Assembly: GCF_004114955.1 (NCBI RefSeq)
Contig: NZ_CP030053.1
Location: forward strand, 1,860,001-1,924,000
Source of the DNA: Bradyrhizobium guangzhouense
GTDB lineage: Bacteria > Pseudomonadota > Alphaproteobacteria > Rhizobiales > Xanthobacteraceae
Length of the DNA stretch: 64,000 nucleotides
Direction of reading: 5' to 3'
In this document: positions 35,554-47,209 of the stretch, in pieces
How positions within the stretch are numbered: the first letter of the stretch is position 1
Layout: each line of letters starts with the position of its first letter
Notes under the pieces: generated by a model
Databases searched by the model: none
The model's input: only the letters and a program-made list of their open reading frames with translations
What the model was told of the DNA's origin: nothing
Translations under genes and position numbers: made by a program

Positions 35554-37227
35554 ATGCTGGCGCGTCTGTCGATCCGTGACATCGTCCTGATCGAACGGCT
35601 CGATATCGAATTCGCCACCGGACTTGCGGTTTTGACCGGCGAGACCGGTGCAGGCAAATCCATCCTGCTCGATGCCTTTGCATTGGCCCTCGGCGGCCGC
35701 GGTGACGCGGGCCTCGTGCGCCATGGCGCGGAGCAGGGGCAGGTGACCGCCGTCTTCGATATCCCGAAGAATCACCCCGCAACCAAAATCCTGGCCGAGA
35801 ACGGGCTCGAGGACACCGGTGAGATGATCCTGCGCCGCGTGCAGCTCGCCGATGGCCGCACCCGCGCCTTCATCAACGACCAGGCGATCAGCGTGCAGAC
35901 GCTGAAGGCGGTCGGCACCGCGCTGGTCGAGATCCACGGCCAGCATGACGAGCGCGCGCTGGTCGATGCCGCCACCCACCACCTCCTGCTCGATGCCTTT
36001 GCCGGTCTCGAAAAGGACGTCGCTGGTGTCGAAACCCTCTGGGCCGCGCGCCGCAGCGCCAACACCGAACTGGAAGAGCATCGCGCCAGCATGGAGCGTG
36101 CTGCGCGCGAAGCTGATTATTTGCGCCACGCCTCGGGCGAGCTGAAGCAGCTCGCGCCCAAGGATGGTGAGGAGACCTCACTCGCCCACCGCCGCACCAC
36201 CATGATGCAGGGCGAGAAGATCGCCTCCGATCTGCGCGAGGCGCAGGAGGTCGTCGGCGGCCACAACTCGCCGGTTGCGGCGCTGTCGGCCGCGGTGCGC
36301 CGGCTGGAGCGTCGCGGCGTCAATTCGCCGGCGCTGGTCGAGCCCGCGGTGAAGGCGATCGACGTCGCGATCAACGCGCTGGAGGAGGCCGACCAGCATC
36401 TTCTGGCGGCGCTCGCGGCGACGGATTTCGACCCGGCCGAGCTCGAACGCATCGAGGAGCGGTTGTTCGCTCTGCGCGCTGCCTCGCGCAAATATTCGAC
36501 GCCGGTCGACGGCCTCGCGGCGCTGGCCGCCAAATATGCCGCCGACGTTGTGCTGATCGATGCCGGCGCCTCGCGCCTGAAGAAGCTGGAACAGGCCGCG
36601 ATCGAGGCAGATGGCCGCTACGCGGCCGCTGCGAAAAAGCTCTCCGCCAGCAGGCAGAAATCGGCCGAGAAGCTCAACAAGGCCGTCAATGCCGAGCTGG
36701 CGCCGCTCAAGCTCGAACGTGCGAAATTCATCACCCAGGTCACATCAGACGAGGCAGCGCCGGGACCGCAAGGCTTCGATCGCGTCGAGTTCTGGGTGCA
36801 GACCAATCCGGGCACCAAGCCGGGTCCGATGATGAAGGTCGCCTCCGGCGGCGAGCTCTCGCGCTTCCTGCTGGCGCTCAAGGTGGTGCTGTCCGACCGC
36901 GGCTCGGCGCCGACCCTCGTGTTCGACGAAATCGACACCGGCGTCGGCGGTGCGGTCGCGGATGCCATCGGCGCGCGGCTGGCGCGGCTCGCCGGCAAGG
37001 TGCAGGTGATGGCCGTGACCCACGCCCCGCAGGTCGCCGCCCGCGCCGACCAGCATCTGCTCATCTCCAAGGATGCGCTGGACAAGGGCAAGCGCGTCGC
37101 CACCCGCGTCAACGCGCTCGCCGCCGACCACCGCCGCGAGGAAATCGCCCGCATGCTCGCCGGCGCCGAGATCACCGCCGAGGCGCGGGCGGCCGCGGAC
37201 CGGTTGCTCAAGGCGGCGACGGCTTAG
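35554..37227 (+). CDS. recN: DNA repair protein RecN
   Basis: 557 aa SMC-like ATPase of double-strand-break repair. Walker A TGETGAGKSILLDA, two central coiled coils (about residues 160-370), signature VASGGELSRFLLALK, and Walker B TLVFDEIDTGVGG. Cytoplasmic, nucleoid-bound. It starts 24 bases after bamD, probably in the same transcript. A palindromic repeat follows. Confidence 0.95.
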   Translation: MLARLSIRDIVLIERLDIEFATGLAVLTGETGAGKSILLDAFALALGGRGDAGLVRHGAEQGQVTAVFDIPKNHPATKILAENGLEDTGEMILRRVQLADGRTRAFINDQAISVQTLKAVGTALVEIHGQHDERALVDAATHHLLLDAFAGLEKDVAGVETLWAARRSANTELEEHRASMERAAREADYLRHASGELKQLAPKDGEETSLAHRRTTMMQGEKIASDLREAQEVVGGHNSPVAALSAAVRRLERRGVNSPALVEPAVKAIDVAINALEEADQHLLAALAATDFDPAELERIEERLFALRAASRKYSTPVDGLAALAAKYAADVVLIDAGASRLKKLEQAAIEADGRYAAAAKKLSASRQKSAEKLNKAVNAELAPLKLERAKFITQVTSDEAAPGPQGFDRVEFWVQTNPGTKPGPMMKVASGGELSRFLLALKVVLSDRGSAPTLVFDEIDTGVGGAVADAIGARLARLAGKVQVMAVTHAPQVAARADQHLLISKDALDKGKRVATRVNALAADHRREEIARMLAGAEITAEARAAADRLLKAATA

Positions 37228-37231
37228 ACTT

Positions 37232-37316
37232 CCACCGTCATTCCGGGGCGATGCGCAGCATCGAACCCGGAATCTCGAGATTCCGGGTTCGGCTCTTCGA
37301 GCCGCCCCGGAATGAC
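37232..37316. repeat. Palindromic repeat (family B) after recN
   Basis: GTCATTCCGGGGC ... GCCCCGGAATGAC outer stem; inner perfect palindrome AACCCGGAATCTCGAGATTC and on to CGGGTT. It lies between recN and the convergent GIY-YIG gene. Confidence 0.75.
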
Positions 37317-37319
37317 GCC

Positions 37320-39875
<2,556 letters not shown>

Positions 39876-39900
39876 GGGGCCGCGCTCTTGCCATTCATTC

Positions 39901-40017
39901 CGCTGTCATCGCCCGGCCCTGACCGGGCGATCCAGTACTCCCAGGCGGCTGTGATGGAGTCGAGTCGAGACGCCGCGGCGTACTGGATCCCCCGCTTTCA
40001 CGGGGGATGACACCGTG
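39901..40017. repeat. Intergenic palindromic repeat, family A, after ligA
   Basis: TCGCCCGGCCCTGACCGGGCGA, TCCAGTACTCC, then GCGTACTGGATCCCCCG and a closing stem CCCCGCTTTCACGGGG. Same plan as at 32-149. Confidence 0.75.
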
Positions 40018-40036
40018 ATTGTGGACGCACGACGCC

Positions 40037-41317
40037 TCACATCATCCCCGTCTCTTCTCCCTCCGCCTGCTCGATCAATTCCTCGCTCACCATGATCTCC
40101 CGGCGCGGCACGACGAAGATCATCATGCAGGCGCAGAGCAGCGAGATCGCGAGCACGGCCGAGGTCAGCGGCAGCGTCGTTGCGGAGTGGCCGCCGAGAT
40201 AGGCGCCGAATTGCGACATCAGCGCGCCGATGCCCTGTTGTAGAAAGCCCATTGCGCCCGATGCGGTGCCCGCGGCCTCTGGGCGGATGCTGATGGCGCC
40301 CGCAGCAGAGTTCGCCATCACGAAGGCATTGCCGACCATCACGATCATCTGCGTGCCGAACAGCCAGCTTGGCGCCTCGTTCCAGCCGGCGAAACTCCAG
40401 AGCAGGTTCAAGAGGCTGCCGCAGAGTTGCAAGGACAGGCCAAACCAGATCAGCTTTTCCAGCGAGTGCCGCGGCGCAAAGCGCACGCAGAGCAGATTGC
40501 CGACGAGGTATGCGAAGCCCGTCGTCGCGAACCACGCGCCGTATTCGGCGCTGGTCCGGCCCATCTGCGTCACCACGATGTAGGGGCCGCCGCCGGCGAA
40601 GGTGAAGATGATTTGCGAGGCCAACACCTGGCACATCACATAGCCGATGAAGGCGCGGCTCTTGATCAGGCTGCGGACGTCGCTGCGAAAACCGCCGCTG
40701 CCGACCGCGCGGTCGCGCCGCGTCTCCGGCAGCGCGATTGCGATGCCGACGGCAACGGCGACCGCGCCGAACGTCACGGCGTAGAAGATCGCGCGCCAGC
40801 CGAATGCGGTCTCGATCAGGCCGCCGGTCAGCGGCGAGACCATCTGGCCGATCATGAGGGCTGCGACCACGAGGCTGATCATGGAGGCGACACGGTCGCG
40901 CTCGTAGATGTCGCGGATGATCGCGCGGCTGATCACCATGCCGGAGGCGCCGCCGAGCGCCTGGAAGAAGCGTGCGGCGATCAATTGCGGCAGGGTCTCG
41001 GCGAAGATGCAGGCGACGCTCGCCGCGACCATCAGCGCAAGGCCGCCAAGCAGCACCGGACGACGGCCGAACTTGTCCGACAGCGGTCCCATGGTGAGCT
41101 GCGACAGCGCGATGCCGACCATGTAGAGCGACACCGTCATCTGCGCGATCGAGATGTCCCGCCCGAACGTCGTCGCCAGCACGGGCAGTGCCGGAACCAG
41201 AATGTAGAGCGAGATCGGCGCGATCCCGGTCATCACGACCAGCAGCAGCAACACCAGGCGCGAGGTCGCGATGTTCTTGGTCGCCGCGTCCTGCGGTCTG
41301 CTGATCATGCCGTGCAT
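40037..41317 (-). CDS. Bcr/CflA family multidrug MFS transporter
   Basis: 426 aa from the ATG at 41317 (frame open to 41365). Twelve membrane helices; MFS motif A GPLSDKFGRRPVLLGGL between helices 2 and 3, and RAIIRDIYERDRVAS, characteristic of the drug:H+ antiporter 12-helix Bcr/CflA group. Inner-membrane efflux pump; substrate unknown. C-terminal acidic tail. It is flanked on both sides by family A repeats. Confidence 0.9.
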   Translation of the reverse strand: MHGMISRPQDAATKNIATSRLVLLLLVVMTGIAPISLYILVPALPVLATTFGRDISIAQMTVSLYMVGIALSQLTMGPLSDKFGRRPVLLGGLALMVAASVACIFAETLPQLIAARFFQALGGASGMVISRAIIRDIYERDRVASMISLVVAALMIGQMVSPLTGGLIETAFGWRAIFYAVTFGAVAVAVGIAIALPETRRDRAVGSGGFRSDVRSLIKSRAFIGYVMCQVLASQIIFTFAGGGPYIVVTQMGRTSAEYGAWFATTGFAYLVGNLLCVRFAPRHSLEKLIWFGLSLQLCGSLLNLLWSFAGWNEAPSWLFGTQMIVMVGNAFVMANSAAGAISIRPEAAGTASGAMGFLQQGIGALMSQFGAYLGGHSATTLPLTSAVLAISLLCACMMIFVVPRREIMVSEELIEQAEGEETGMM

Positions 41318-41463
41318 GCGTGTCCGTCTTTCGAAGTCGAATCGGACTGTAGCGTGGTCGCACAAGACGGATATCGGCGTTTCGGAATGCGGCTATACGG
41401 ATTTTGGGACGGTCGAAATAACAGCGCCATGGTGAGGAATTGGGGCGTTGCTCGCGCCACTAT

Positions 41464-41572
41464 GACGGTGTCATTCCCCGCGAAAGCGGGGAATCCAGTA
41501 CGCCGCGGCCTTTCCGCATACGTCTGCTGTCTCTGGAATACTGGATGCCCCGCCTTCGCGGGGCATGACAGT
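41464..41572. repeat. Intergenic palindromic repeat, family A
   Basis: TCATTCCCCGCGAAAGCGGG-GAATCCAGTACGCCGC at the left, and ATACTGGATGCCCCGCCTTC-GCGGGGCATGACAG at the right. Same framing words CCAGTA/TACTGGAT as other family A copies, with different terminal stems. Confidence 0.75.
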
Positions 41573-41617
41573 TATCGTGGGGAAAGAGCCTTGCGCAAAG
41601 CGCGTGGTGCCATGCGC

Positions 41618-43447
41618 CTACGGCTTCAGCTCCGCCGTGGCCTGTTCCAGCCAGGCCTTTGTCGTCGCATCCAGCGCCGGCCCCACTTCGGCGCGGACGC
41701 GCGCGTGGTAGGCGTTGAGCCAGGCAAGCTCCTCGCGGCTGAGCATGGCCGCGTCGATCAGCCGGCGGTCGATCGGCGCCAGGGTCAGCGTCTCGAATGC
41801 GTTCATCGATTTCTCGGCGCCCTTGATGTCGGCGGCAACCACCAGCTCGAGGTTCTCGATGCGGATGCCGAAGCCGTCGGTCTTGTAATAGCCGGGCTCG
41901 TTGGAGAGGATCATGCCGCGCTTCAGCGGCGTGGTGCCGAGCTTCGAGATCCGCGCCGGGCCTTCATGCACACTGAGATAGCTGCCGACGCCGTGGCCGG
42001 TGCCGTGCTCGAAATCGACGCCGGCGGCCCAGAGATATTGCCGCGCCAGCGTGTCGAGCTGCGCGCCGGTGGTGCCATCAGGGAAGACCGCGCGCGCGAT
42101 CCCGATATGGCCGCGCAGCACGCGGGTGAAGCGGTCACGCATCTCCTCCGTCGGCTCGCCGATCGCCATGGTGCGGGTAACGTCGGTGGTGCCGTCTTCA
42201 TATTGCGCGCCGGAATCGATCAGCAGCAGATCGCCGGGCACGATCCGCCGGTTGCTCTTGCGGGTGACGCGGTAATGCACGATGGCGCCGTTCGGTCCCG
42301 TTCCTGAGATGGTCGGGAACGACACGTCTTTCAGGGCGCCGGTGTCGCGACGGAACGTTTCCAGCGCCTCGACGGCGTCGATCTCGGTGAGCTTGCCGCT
42401 TCCTGCCTCGCGATCGATGAAGGCGAGGAAGCGCGCCAGCGCGATGGCGTCGCGCCGGTGCGCCGTCTGCGTGCCCTTGATCTCGGTCGCGTTCTTGACG
42501 GCCTTGAGCAGCGCGATCGGATCGCTGCCGCGCAGCGGCTTGCCGCCGCCATCAGCGATCAGGCGGCTCAGCGCGTCGGCCGCGGTGGCGCTGTCGAGCG
42601 CGATCGTCGCGCCGCTTTTGGCGAGCGCCATCAGCGTCGGCGTCAGCGCGTCCGCCTCGCGCACATCGGCCGATTGCTCGAGATGGTCGCGCGTCACATT
42701 GGAGAGCTTGCGGTGGTCGATGAACACGGTCGGACGGCCGACCTTGGGCACCAGCGCGTAGGACAGCGGCAGCGGCGTATGCGCGACGTCGGCGCCGCGG
42801 ATGTTGAAGGTCCAGGCGACCGCATGGCTGTCCGACAGCACCAGCGCGTCGGCGCCCAGCTTCTCGATCTCGGTCTTGATCTGCACCACCTTCTCGGCCT
42901 CGGCGATGCCGGCATGTTGCAGGCCGTGGATCGCGACCGGCGCGACCGGCGGTTGCGGCCGGTCCTGCCAGACCGCATCGATCGGATTGCTGTCGACCGC
43001 TACCAGCTCGGCGTCGACCTTGGTGCAGGCGGCGGAGAGGCGCTCGGCTGCTGCAAAAGTGTGCAGCCACGGGTCAAATCCTAGGCGATCGCCGGGTTTG
43101 AGATGCGCGGAGACCCAACTCTCCGGCGGTGGATCGATCAGCGATTCCACCGCCCACGCCTTGGCGTCGACCTGCTTGGCCGCCTGGATCGTGTAGCGGC
43201 CGTCGACGAAAACAGCGGCTTCCTGGGCCAGCACCACGGCAAGCCCCGCTGAGCCGGTGAATCCGGTCAGCCAGGCGAGCCGCTCTTCAGAGGGCGCCAC
43301 ATACTCGTTCTGCTGCTGATCGGCGCGCGGAACGACAAAGCCGGTCAGCTTGCGGCGGGCGAGTTCTTCACGGAGCGCAGCCAGACGCGCCGTCAATGCG
43401 ACGCCGGCCTCGGGCTCCTCGAATGTCTGGAAGTGTGCTTCGAACAT
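41618..43447 (-). CDS. Xaa-Pro aminopeptidase (M24, aminopeptidase P family)
   Basis: 609 aa. Two N-terminal creatinase-like domains and a C-terminal pita-bread M24 domain. Metal ligands are visible in LLIDSGAQYEDGTTDVTRTM (two Asp), GTGHGVGSYLSVHEGP (His), LSNEPGYYKTDGFGIRIENL (Glu and Glu). This three-domain length matches the eukaryotic-type aminopeptidase P found in alphaproteobacteria. Removes N-terminal residues next to proline; cytoplasmic. A small divergent gene begins 185 bases upstream. Confidence 0.94.
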   Translation of the reverse strand: MFEAHFQTFEEPEAGVALTARLAALREELARRKLTGFVVPRADQQQNEYVAPSEERLAWLTGFTGSAGLAVVLAQEAAVFVDGRYTIQAAKQVDAKAWAVESLIDPPPESWVSAHLKPGDRLGFDPWLHTFAAAERLSAACTKVDAELVAVDSNPIDAVWQDRPQPPVAPVAIHGLQHAGIAEAEKVVQIKTEIEKLGADALVLSDSHAVAWTFNIRGADVAHTPLPLSYALVPKVGRPTVFIDHRKLSNVTRDHLEQSADVREADALTPTLMALAKSGATIALDSATAADALSRLIADGGGKPLRGSDPIALLKAVKNATEIKGTQTAHRRDAIALARFLAFIDREAGSGKLTEIDAVEALETFRRDTGALKDVSFPTISGTGPNGAIVHYRVTRKSNRRIVPGDLLLIDSGAQYEDGTTDVTRTMAIGEPTEEMRDRFTRVLRGHIGIARAVFPDGTTGAQLDTLARQYLWAAGVDFEHGTGHGVGSYLSVHEGPARISKLGTTPLKRGMILSNEPGYYKTDGFGIRIENLELVVAADIKGAEKSMNAFETLTLAPIDRRLIDAAMLSREELAWLNAYHARVRAEVGPALDATTKAWLEQATAELKP

Positions 43448-43632
43448 GGCTCAGTTTAGAATCATGGCGATCAGTCCGCAATGTAGACGCAATTGCCCTC
43501 TCATCTGGCATGGACTGTGCTTGAAAATGTTCCATTCGAATTGAGTGGAGTAATGGATGCGGCAGTTGCGCTTCGTCCGGATAACAGGGAAGTTCGAGCA
43601 AGTGGTTCATCTCAACGGCGAGGGGACACACG

Positions 43633-43812
43633 ATGCCAGCGTTCACCTTTGAGAAGATTTCGCCGCCGGTGCGCCGCGCGCCGGCTGCAACGACGCCGAA
43701 GAAGCCGCGCGGCCTCATCAGCCAGATGATCGACCGTTTCGCCGAACGCCGCGCCAGGCGGCTCTCGCGGGGCGATCGCACGACCAGCCGGGACGACAAG
43801 CCTGCGGAGTAG
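43633..43812 (+). CDS. Small basic protein of 59 aa, unknown
   Basis: ATG at 43633 preceded by GAGGGGAC (43619-43626). The sequence begins MPAFTFEKISPPVRRAPA, continues with a Lys/Arg-Pro segment, a helix (GLISQMIDRFAERRARRLSR) and ends DDKPAE. No cysteine, no membrane segment; pI very high, so it may bind nucleic acid, but this is inference. Similar short proteins appear in Bradyrhizobium genomes as far as I recall. No function known to me. Confidence 0.55.
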   Translation: MPAFTFEKISPPVRRAPAATTPKKPRGLISQMIDRFAERRARRLSRGDRTTSRDDKPAE

Positions 43813-43908
43813 CGCGGCATCGACGCTGCCGTAGAGTGGTCTAGCCGAATGCGTGACCCACCATTTTGATGCGACATGCGTTGGCGGATTACGCTTCGCT
43901 AATCCGCC

Positions 43909-44796
43909 CTACGACACCTTCCGCAACAACAGACTGCTCCAGCCCTCGATCCGCAGATGCCGGAGCGGCACCAGGCCACGTGCGCGGTAGGCCGCGATCA
44001 CGGCGGGGGCCTGGTGGTTCAACAGGCCGGAAAGGATGACGCGCCCGCCCGGCACCAGATGCCGGGCCATGGGGCCGGCCAATTGCCGTAGCGGATTGGC
44101 CAGGATGTTGGCCAGCACCAGGTCGAACGGGCCGCATCTGGCAAAGTCCGGTGCGGCGAAGCCGGTCGCCCGGATGGCCCGCACATATTGACCCACTTCG
44201 TTCAGGGCCGCGTTCTCGGCCGCGACGCGCACCGAGGGCGCGTCGATGTCGGAGGCCAGCACACTCAGATGCAGCGCCTTGGCGGCCGCGATCCCCAGCA
44301 CGCCGGTCCCGGTGCCGAGGTCGAGCACGCGCTTGGGTCGCGCATGCTTCAGGACATGGTCAAGCAGAAGTAAACAGCCGCGCGTGGTCCCGTGGTGTCC
44401 GGTACCGAAGGCGAGCGCCGCCTCGATCTCGATCGCGAGCTTGTTTGGCGCCACGCGGTCGCGGTCGTGACTGCCATGGATGACGAAGCGTCCGGCCGGT
44501 ACCGGCACGAGATCCTCCAGGCACGCCTTGACCCAGTCCTTGGCCTCGACGGTGTCGAATTCAAGCGTGGCGGCGATGTCATTTCCTGCTGAAGTTGCAA
44601 CGAGTTCGCGGAGCAATTCGTGGTCCGGCGCCTCGGCAAAATGCAGTGTGACATCCCATTGTCCGTCCGGCCGTTCGAAAGCGGCGACCGCGGCATCGCC
44701 CTCGAAAAACACCTCCGTAAGCACGTCGACGACACGCCTGGCAGCCGCCTCGTTGCCGATTGAAAAGCTGGCGCGATGGGTGGGCAGGGGCTGCAT
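43909..44796 (-). CDS. prmA: Ribosomal protein L11 methyltransferase PrmA
   Basis: 295 aa SAM-dependent enzyme that trimethylates ribosomal protein L11. A recognition domain of about 90 residues is followed by GTGHHGTTRGCLLLLD, motif I VLDLGTGTGVLGIAAAK and LVLANILANPLRQL, diagnostic for PrmA. C-terminal GWSSLLLRK. Cytoplasmic. A small hairpin (TGGGGAAC-TTTT-GTTCCCA, 44821-44840) sits 25 bases upstream of its start. Confidence 0.93.
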   Translation of the reverse strand: MQPLPTHRASFSIGNEAAARRVVDVLTEVFFEGDAAVAAFERPDGQWDVTLHFAEAPDHELLRELVATSAGNDIAATLEFDTVEAKDWVKACLEDLVPVPAGRFVIHGSHDRDRVAPNKLAIEIEAALAFGTGHHGTTRGCLLLLDHVLKHARPKRVLDLGTGTGVLGIAAAKALHLSVLASDIDAPSVRVAAENAALNEVGQYVRAIRATGFAAPDFARCGPFDLVLANILANPLRQLAGPMARHLVPGGRVILSGLLNHQAPAVIAAYRARGLVPLRHLRIEGWSSLLLRKVS

Positions 44797-44946
44797 GGAA
44801 GGGTTCCGTTGAGTTCAATTTGGGGAACTTTTGTTCCCAATTTTCCGCATAACTTGCGGTTCCCAGATTAACTGGACCGTAGGTTGTGCTCCGTAGATTT
44901 CCTGAGGTCCAACCAACTCAGTTCGGCATCGAAATGGAGGCGAATC

Positions 44947-45111
44947 TTGAAGCACATGATTTCCAAGTTCTGGTCCGATGAATCAGGCGCGACTGCGATC
45001 GAATACGGTCTGATCGCGGCCGGTATCGCGCTGGCGATCATCACCGTGGTGAACAGCCTGGGCACCACCATGAACGACAAGTTCGGTTCGATTAGCAGCT
45101 CCTTGAAGTAA
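44947..45111 (+). CDS. Flp/Fap-type pilin
   Basis: 54 aa. FWSDESGATAIEYGLIAAGIALAI is the type IVb Flp pilin processing region: prepilin peptidase would cut after the Gly of DESG, and the Glu five residues on is conserved. The TTG at 44947 is chosen because GGAGG (44936-44940) lies 6 bases upstream and the resulting MKHMISKF start matches family length; ATG 44956 is too far from the RBS. No tad assembly genes are in the window, so it is an orphan locus here. A strong terminator follows. Confidence 0.9.
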   Translation: MKHMISKFWSDESGATAIEYGLIAAGIALAIITVVNSLGTTMNDKFGSISSSLK

Positions 45112-45168
45112 TTTCTGCCTCCATTTCCCAGCGGGGCCAGTTTCTTCTTAGACGGCTTTTTCGACGAC

Positions 45169-45209
45169 CGCCCGCTGGGGAGTTGCCCCCTGGCGGGCGT
45201 TGTCGTTTT
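45169..45209 (+). terminator. Intrinsic terminator of the Flp pilin gene
   Basis: CGCCCGCTGGGG pairs with CCCCCTGGCGGGCG (12 bp, with one wobble and a bulge) around AGTTG and is followed by TTGTCGTTTT. It lies 58 bases after the pilin stop. Confidence 0.8.
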
Positions 45210-45310
45210 GGCGAGCAAGCGAGGCTGACATCGCCGCCTGTGCCCACAACTTGTCCGCTCGCGATCATGAAGCCTTCCACCGGCTTGTCCGGGGTCTATC
45301 CAGTCCCTTC

Positions 45311-45441
45311 TCCACAGCATGATCCCCGGTTATCCCCGGCGGTCGCGGCAGGATCCCACCGCTTCACCACAGCCCTGGCAACAGACTTGCCAACAAGCCG
45401 CCGACAGGCCTGTCCACAGCCCGTCCACAGACTTATCAACG
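45311..45441. other. Cluster of DnaA-box-like words
   Basis: Within 131 bases: TTCTCCACA (ending near 45316, one mismatch to TTATCCACA), TTATCCCCG (45330-45338), TTCACCACA (about 45363-45371), two further TCCACA words (near 45413 and 45424) and TTATCAACG (45433-45441). The region lies past the pilin terminator and reaches the end of the convergent oxidoreductase gene. Possible DnaA titration or regulatory site; no function shown. Confidence 0.3.
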
Positions 45442-47043
45442 GCTTGCGAACAGGCTGCGGTGATCCCGCAAGATCGCCTGTGCCGCGTTATGGCCGGGGG
45501 CGCCGGTGACGCCGCCGCCGGGATGGGCGCCCGAGCCGCAATGGTAGAGGCCCCTCACGGGTCCCCGATAATCGGCATGGCCCAGCATCGGCCGCGCCGA
45601 GAACAGCTGGTTCAGCGTCAGTGCGCCGTGGAAGATGTCGCCGCCTAACAGGCCGAACTGCCGCTCGAGATCGAGCGGGGACAGGATCTGGCGACCGAGC
45701 ACGCTTCCCGCAAAGCCCGGCGCGTAACTATCCACCGTCGCGATCATGAGATCGGCGACCTCCTCGCGGTGGTCGTCCCAGGACTTGCCGTCAGGGAGTT
45801 CCGGCGCGACGTGCTGGCAGAACAAGCTCGCCACGTGTTGCCCCGCGGGCGCAAGCGTGTCGTCGAGCGTCGAGGGGATCAGCATCTCGACGATCGGTTG
45901 CTTACTCCAGCCCTGCGCCCGCGCGTCGAGCCAGGCACGGTCCATATAGCCGAGATCAGGCGCCAGGATGATGCCGGAGGTGAGGTGATCGCCATCGCCC
46001 GGCAGCGCCATGAAGGAGGGCAGGCGGTCCAGCGCCACGTTCATGCGAAACGTGCCGGAGCCGTTCTTCCAGTTGCGAATGCGGGCGAGGAAATCCTGGG
46101 GCAGCGCATCGGCCGCGACCAGCCGCGTGTAGAGCAGCTTAGGATTGACGTTCGCAGCCACATATTTTGCGCGAATGGCCGTGCCGTTCTCCAGCACCAC
46201 GCCGACGGCGCGGTCGCGCTCGACGATCACCTCGCGCACGCCGGCATCAAGGTCGATCGTGACGCCGCGCGCGCGCGCCGCCCGCGCCATCGCCTGCGTG
46301 ATCGCGCCCATGCCGCCGATCGCGTGGCCCCAGACGCCCTTCTTGCCGTTCACCTCGCCAAAGGCGTGATGCAGCATCACATAGGCCGAGCCGGCCGCAT
46401 AAGGGCTCGCATAATTGCCGACGATGGCATCGAAGCCGAACAGCGCCTTGACGAGATCGTGCTCGAAGCGTTCGTCCAGCATCTCGCCGGCCGAGCGGGT
46501 GAAGAGATCGAGCAGGCTGCGGCTTTGCTCCAGCGTCAGGCCGCGCAGGATATTGGCCGTCGCGAGCGCATTCGTGGCCTCGCGGATCGCGCCGAGGCCA
46601 AAACTGTCGAGCAGGTTCGGCGGCGCGCGCAGCACGAACTGTCGCAGCACGTCGGCGATGTCCTCGAGATCGCGCGAAAATCCGTCGAGCGCATCGGCGT
46701 CGCGCGCGCTGAGCCGCGCAACCGACGCTTTGGTCCGGCCCTCGCCGGTGAGGAGATAGCTTCCATCAGGTGCGGGCAGAAAATTCTGCGCGCGCCGTTC
46801 GACGACGCGCAAGCCTTGTTCTGCAAGTCCGAGGTCGCCGACGACCTGCGGATTGAGCAGGCTCACCGTGTAGGCCGCGACCGAGTTGCGAAAGCCCGGA
46901 TGAAACTCCTCCGTGACAGCGGCCCCGCCGACCACCTTGCGGCGCTCGACAACATGCACGCGCAAGCCCGCCATCGCGAGATAGGCCGCGCAGGTGAGGC
47001 CATTATGGCCAGCGCCGATGATGACGACGTCGGTTTCGGTCAT
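45436..47043 (-). CDS. FAD-dependent oxidoreductase, phytoene-dehydrogenase-like (CrtI/RETSAT type)
   Basis: 535 aa from the ATG at 47043 (open to 47091). The N-terminal dinucleotide-binding motif VVIIGAGHNGLTCAAYLA and VVERRKVVGGAAVTEEF, and the C-terminal LYHCGSGAHPGGGVTGAPGHNAA, define the bacterial phytoene-desaturase/amine-oxidase superfamily (pyridine nucleotide-disulfide oxidoreductase domain 2 type). No carotenoid genes are nearby, so desaturation of carotenoids is not implied. Substrate unknown. Divergent from the spermidine-synthase-like fusion. Confidence 0.85.
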   Translation of the reverse strand: MTETDVVIIGAGHNGLTCAAYLAMAGLRVHVVERRKVVGGAAVTEEFHPGFRNSVAAYTVSLLNPQVVGDLGLAEQGLRVVERRAQNFLPAPDGSYLLTGEGRTKASVARLSARDADALDGFSRDLEDIADVLRQFVLRAPPNLLDSFGLGAIREATNALATANILRGLTLEQSRSLLDLFTRSAGEMLDERFEHDLVKALFGFDAIVGNYASPYAAGSAYVMLHHAFGEVNGKKGVWGHAIGGMGAITQAMARAARARGVTIDLDAGVREVIVERDRAVGVVLENGTAIRAKYVAANVNPKLLYTRLVAADALPQDFLARIRNWKNGSGTFRMNVALDRLPSFMALPGDGDHLTSGIILAPDLGYMDRAWLDARAQGWSKQPIVEMLIPSTLDDTLAPAGQHVASLFCQHVAPELPDGKSWDDHREEVADLMIATVDSYAPGFAGSVLGRQILSPLDLERQFGLLGGDIFHGALTLNQLFSARPMLGHADYRGPVRGLYHCGSGAHPGGGVTGAPGHNAAQAILRDHRSLFASR

Positions 47044-47209
47044 GATGTTCCTGGCGTCATGTCGGGTTCTACGCCACGCGTCGCCCCGCAATGACGTTCT
47101 ATATCAGGCATTCCTCGCTGCAACATCACGAGACCATTTATTGCCGGTTCAGGCGCGGTGTGCTCCATTGCACCCGGCCGGCGCCCGCCGGAGGTAAGCC
47201 GGAGCTTCC

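Noticed and set aside
40427..42307. 626-codon plus-strand frame across the MFS and aminopeptidase genes
   Set aside because: Crosses a palindromic repeat and two genes with strong motifs on the other strand; His/Arg/Asp-rich shadow.
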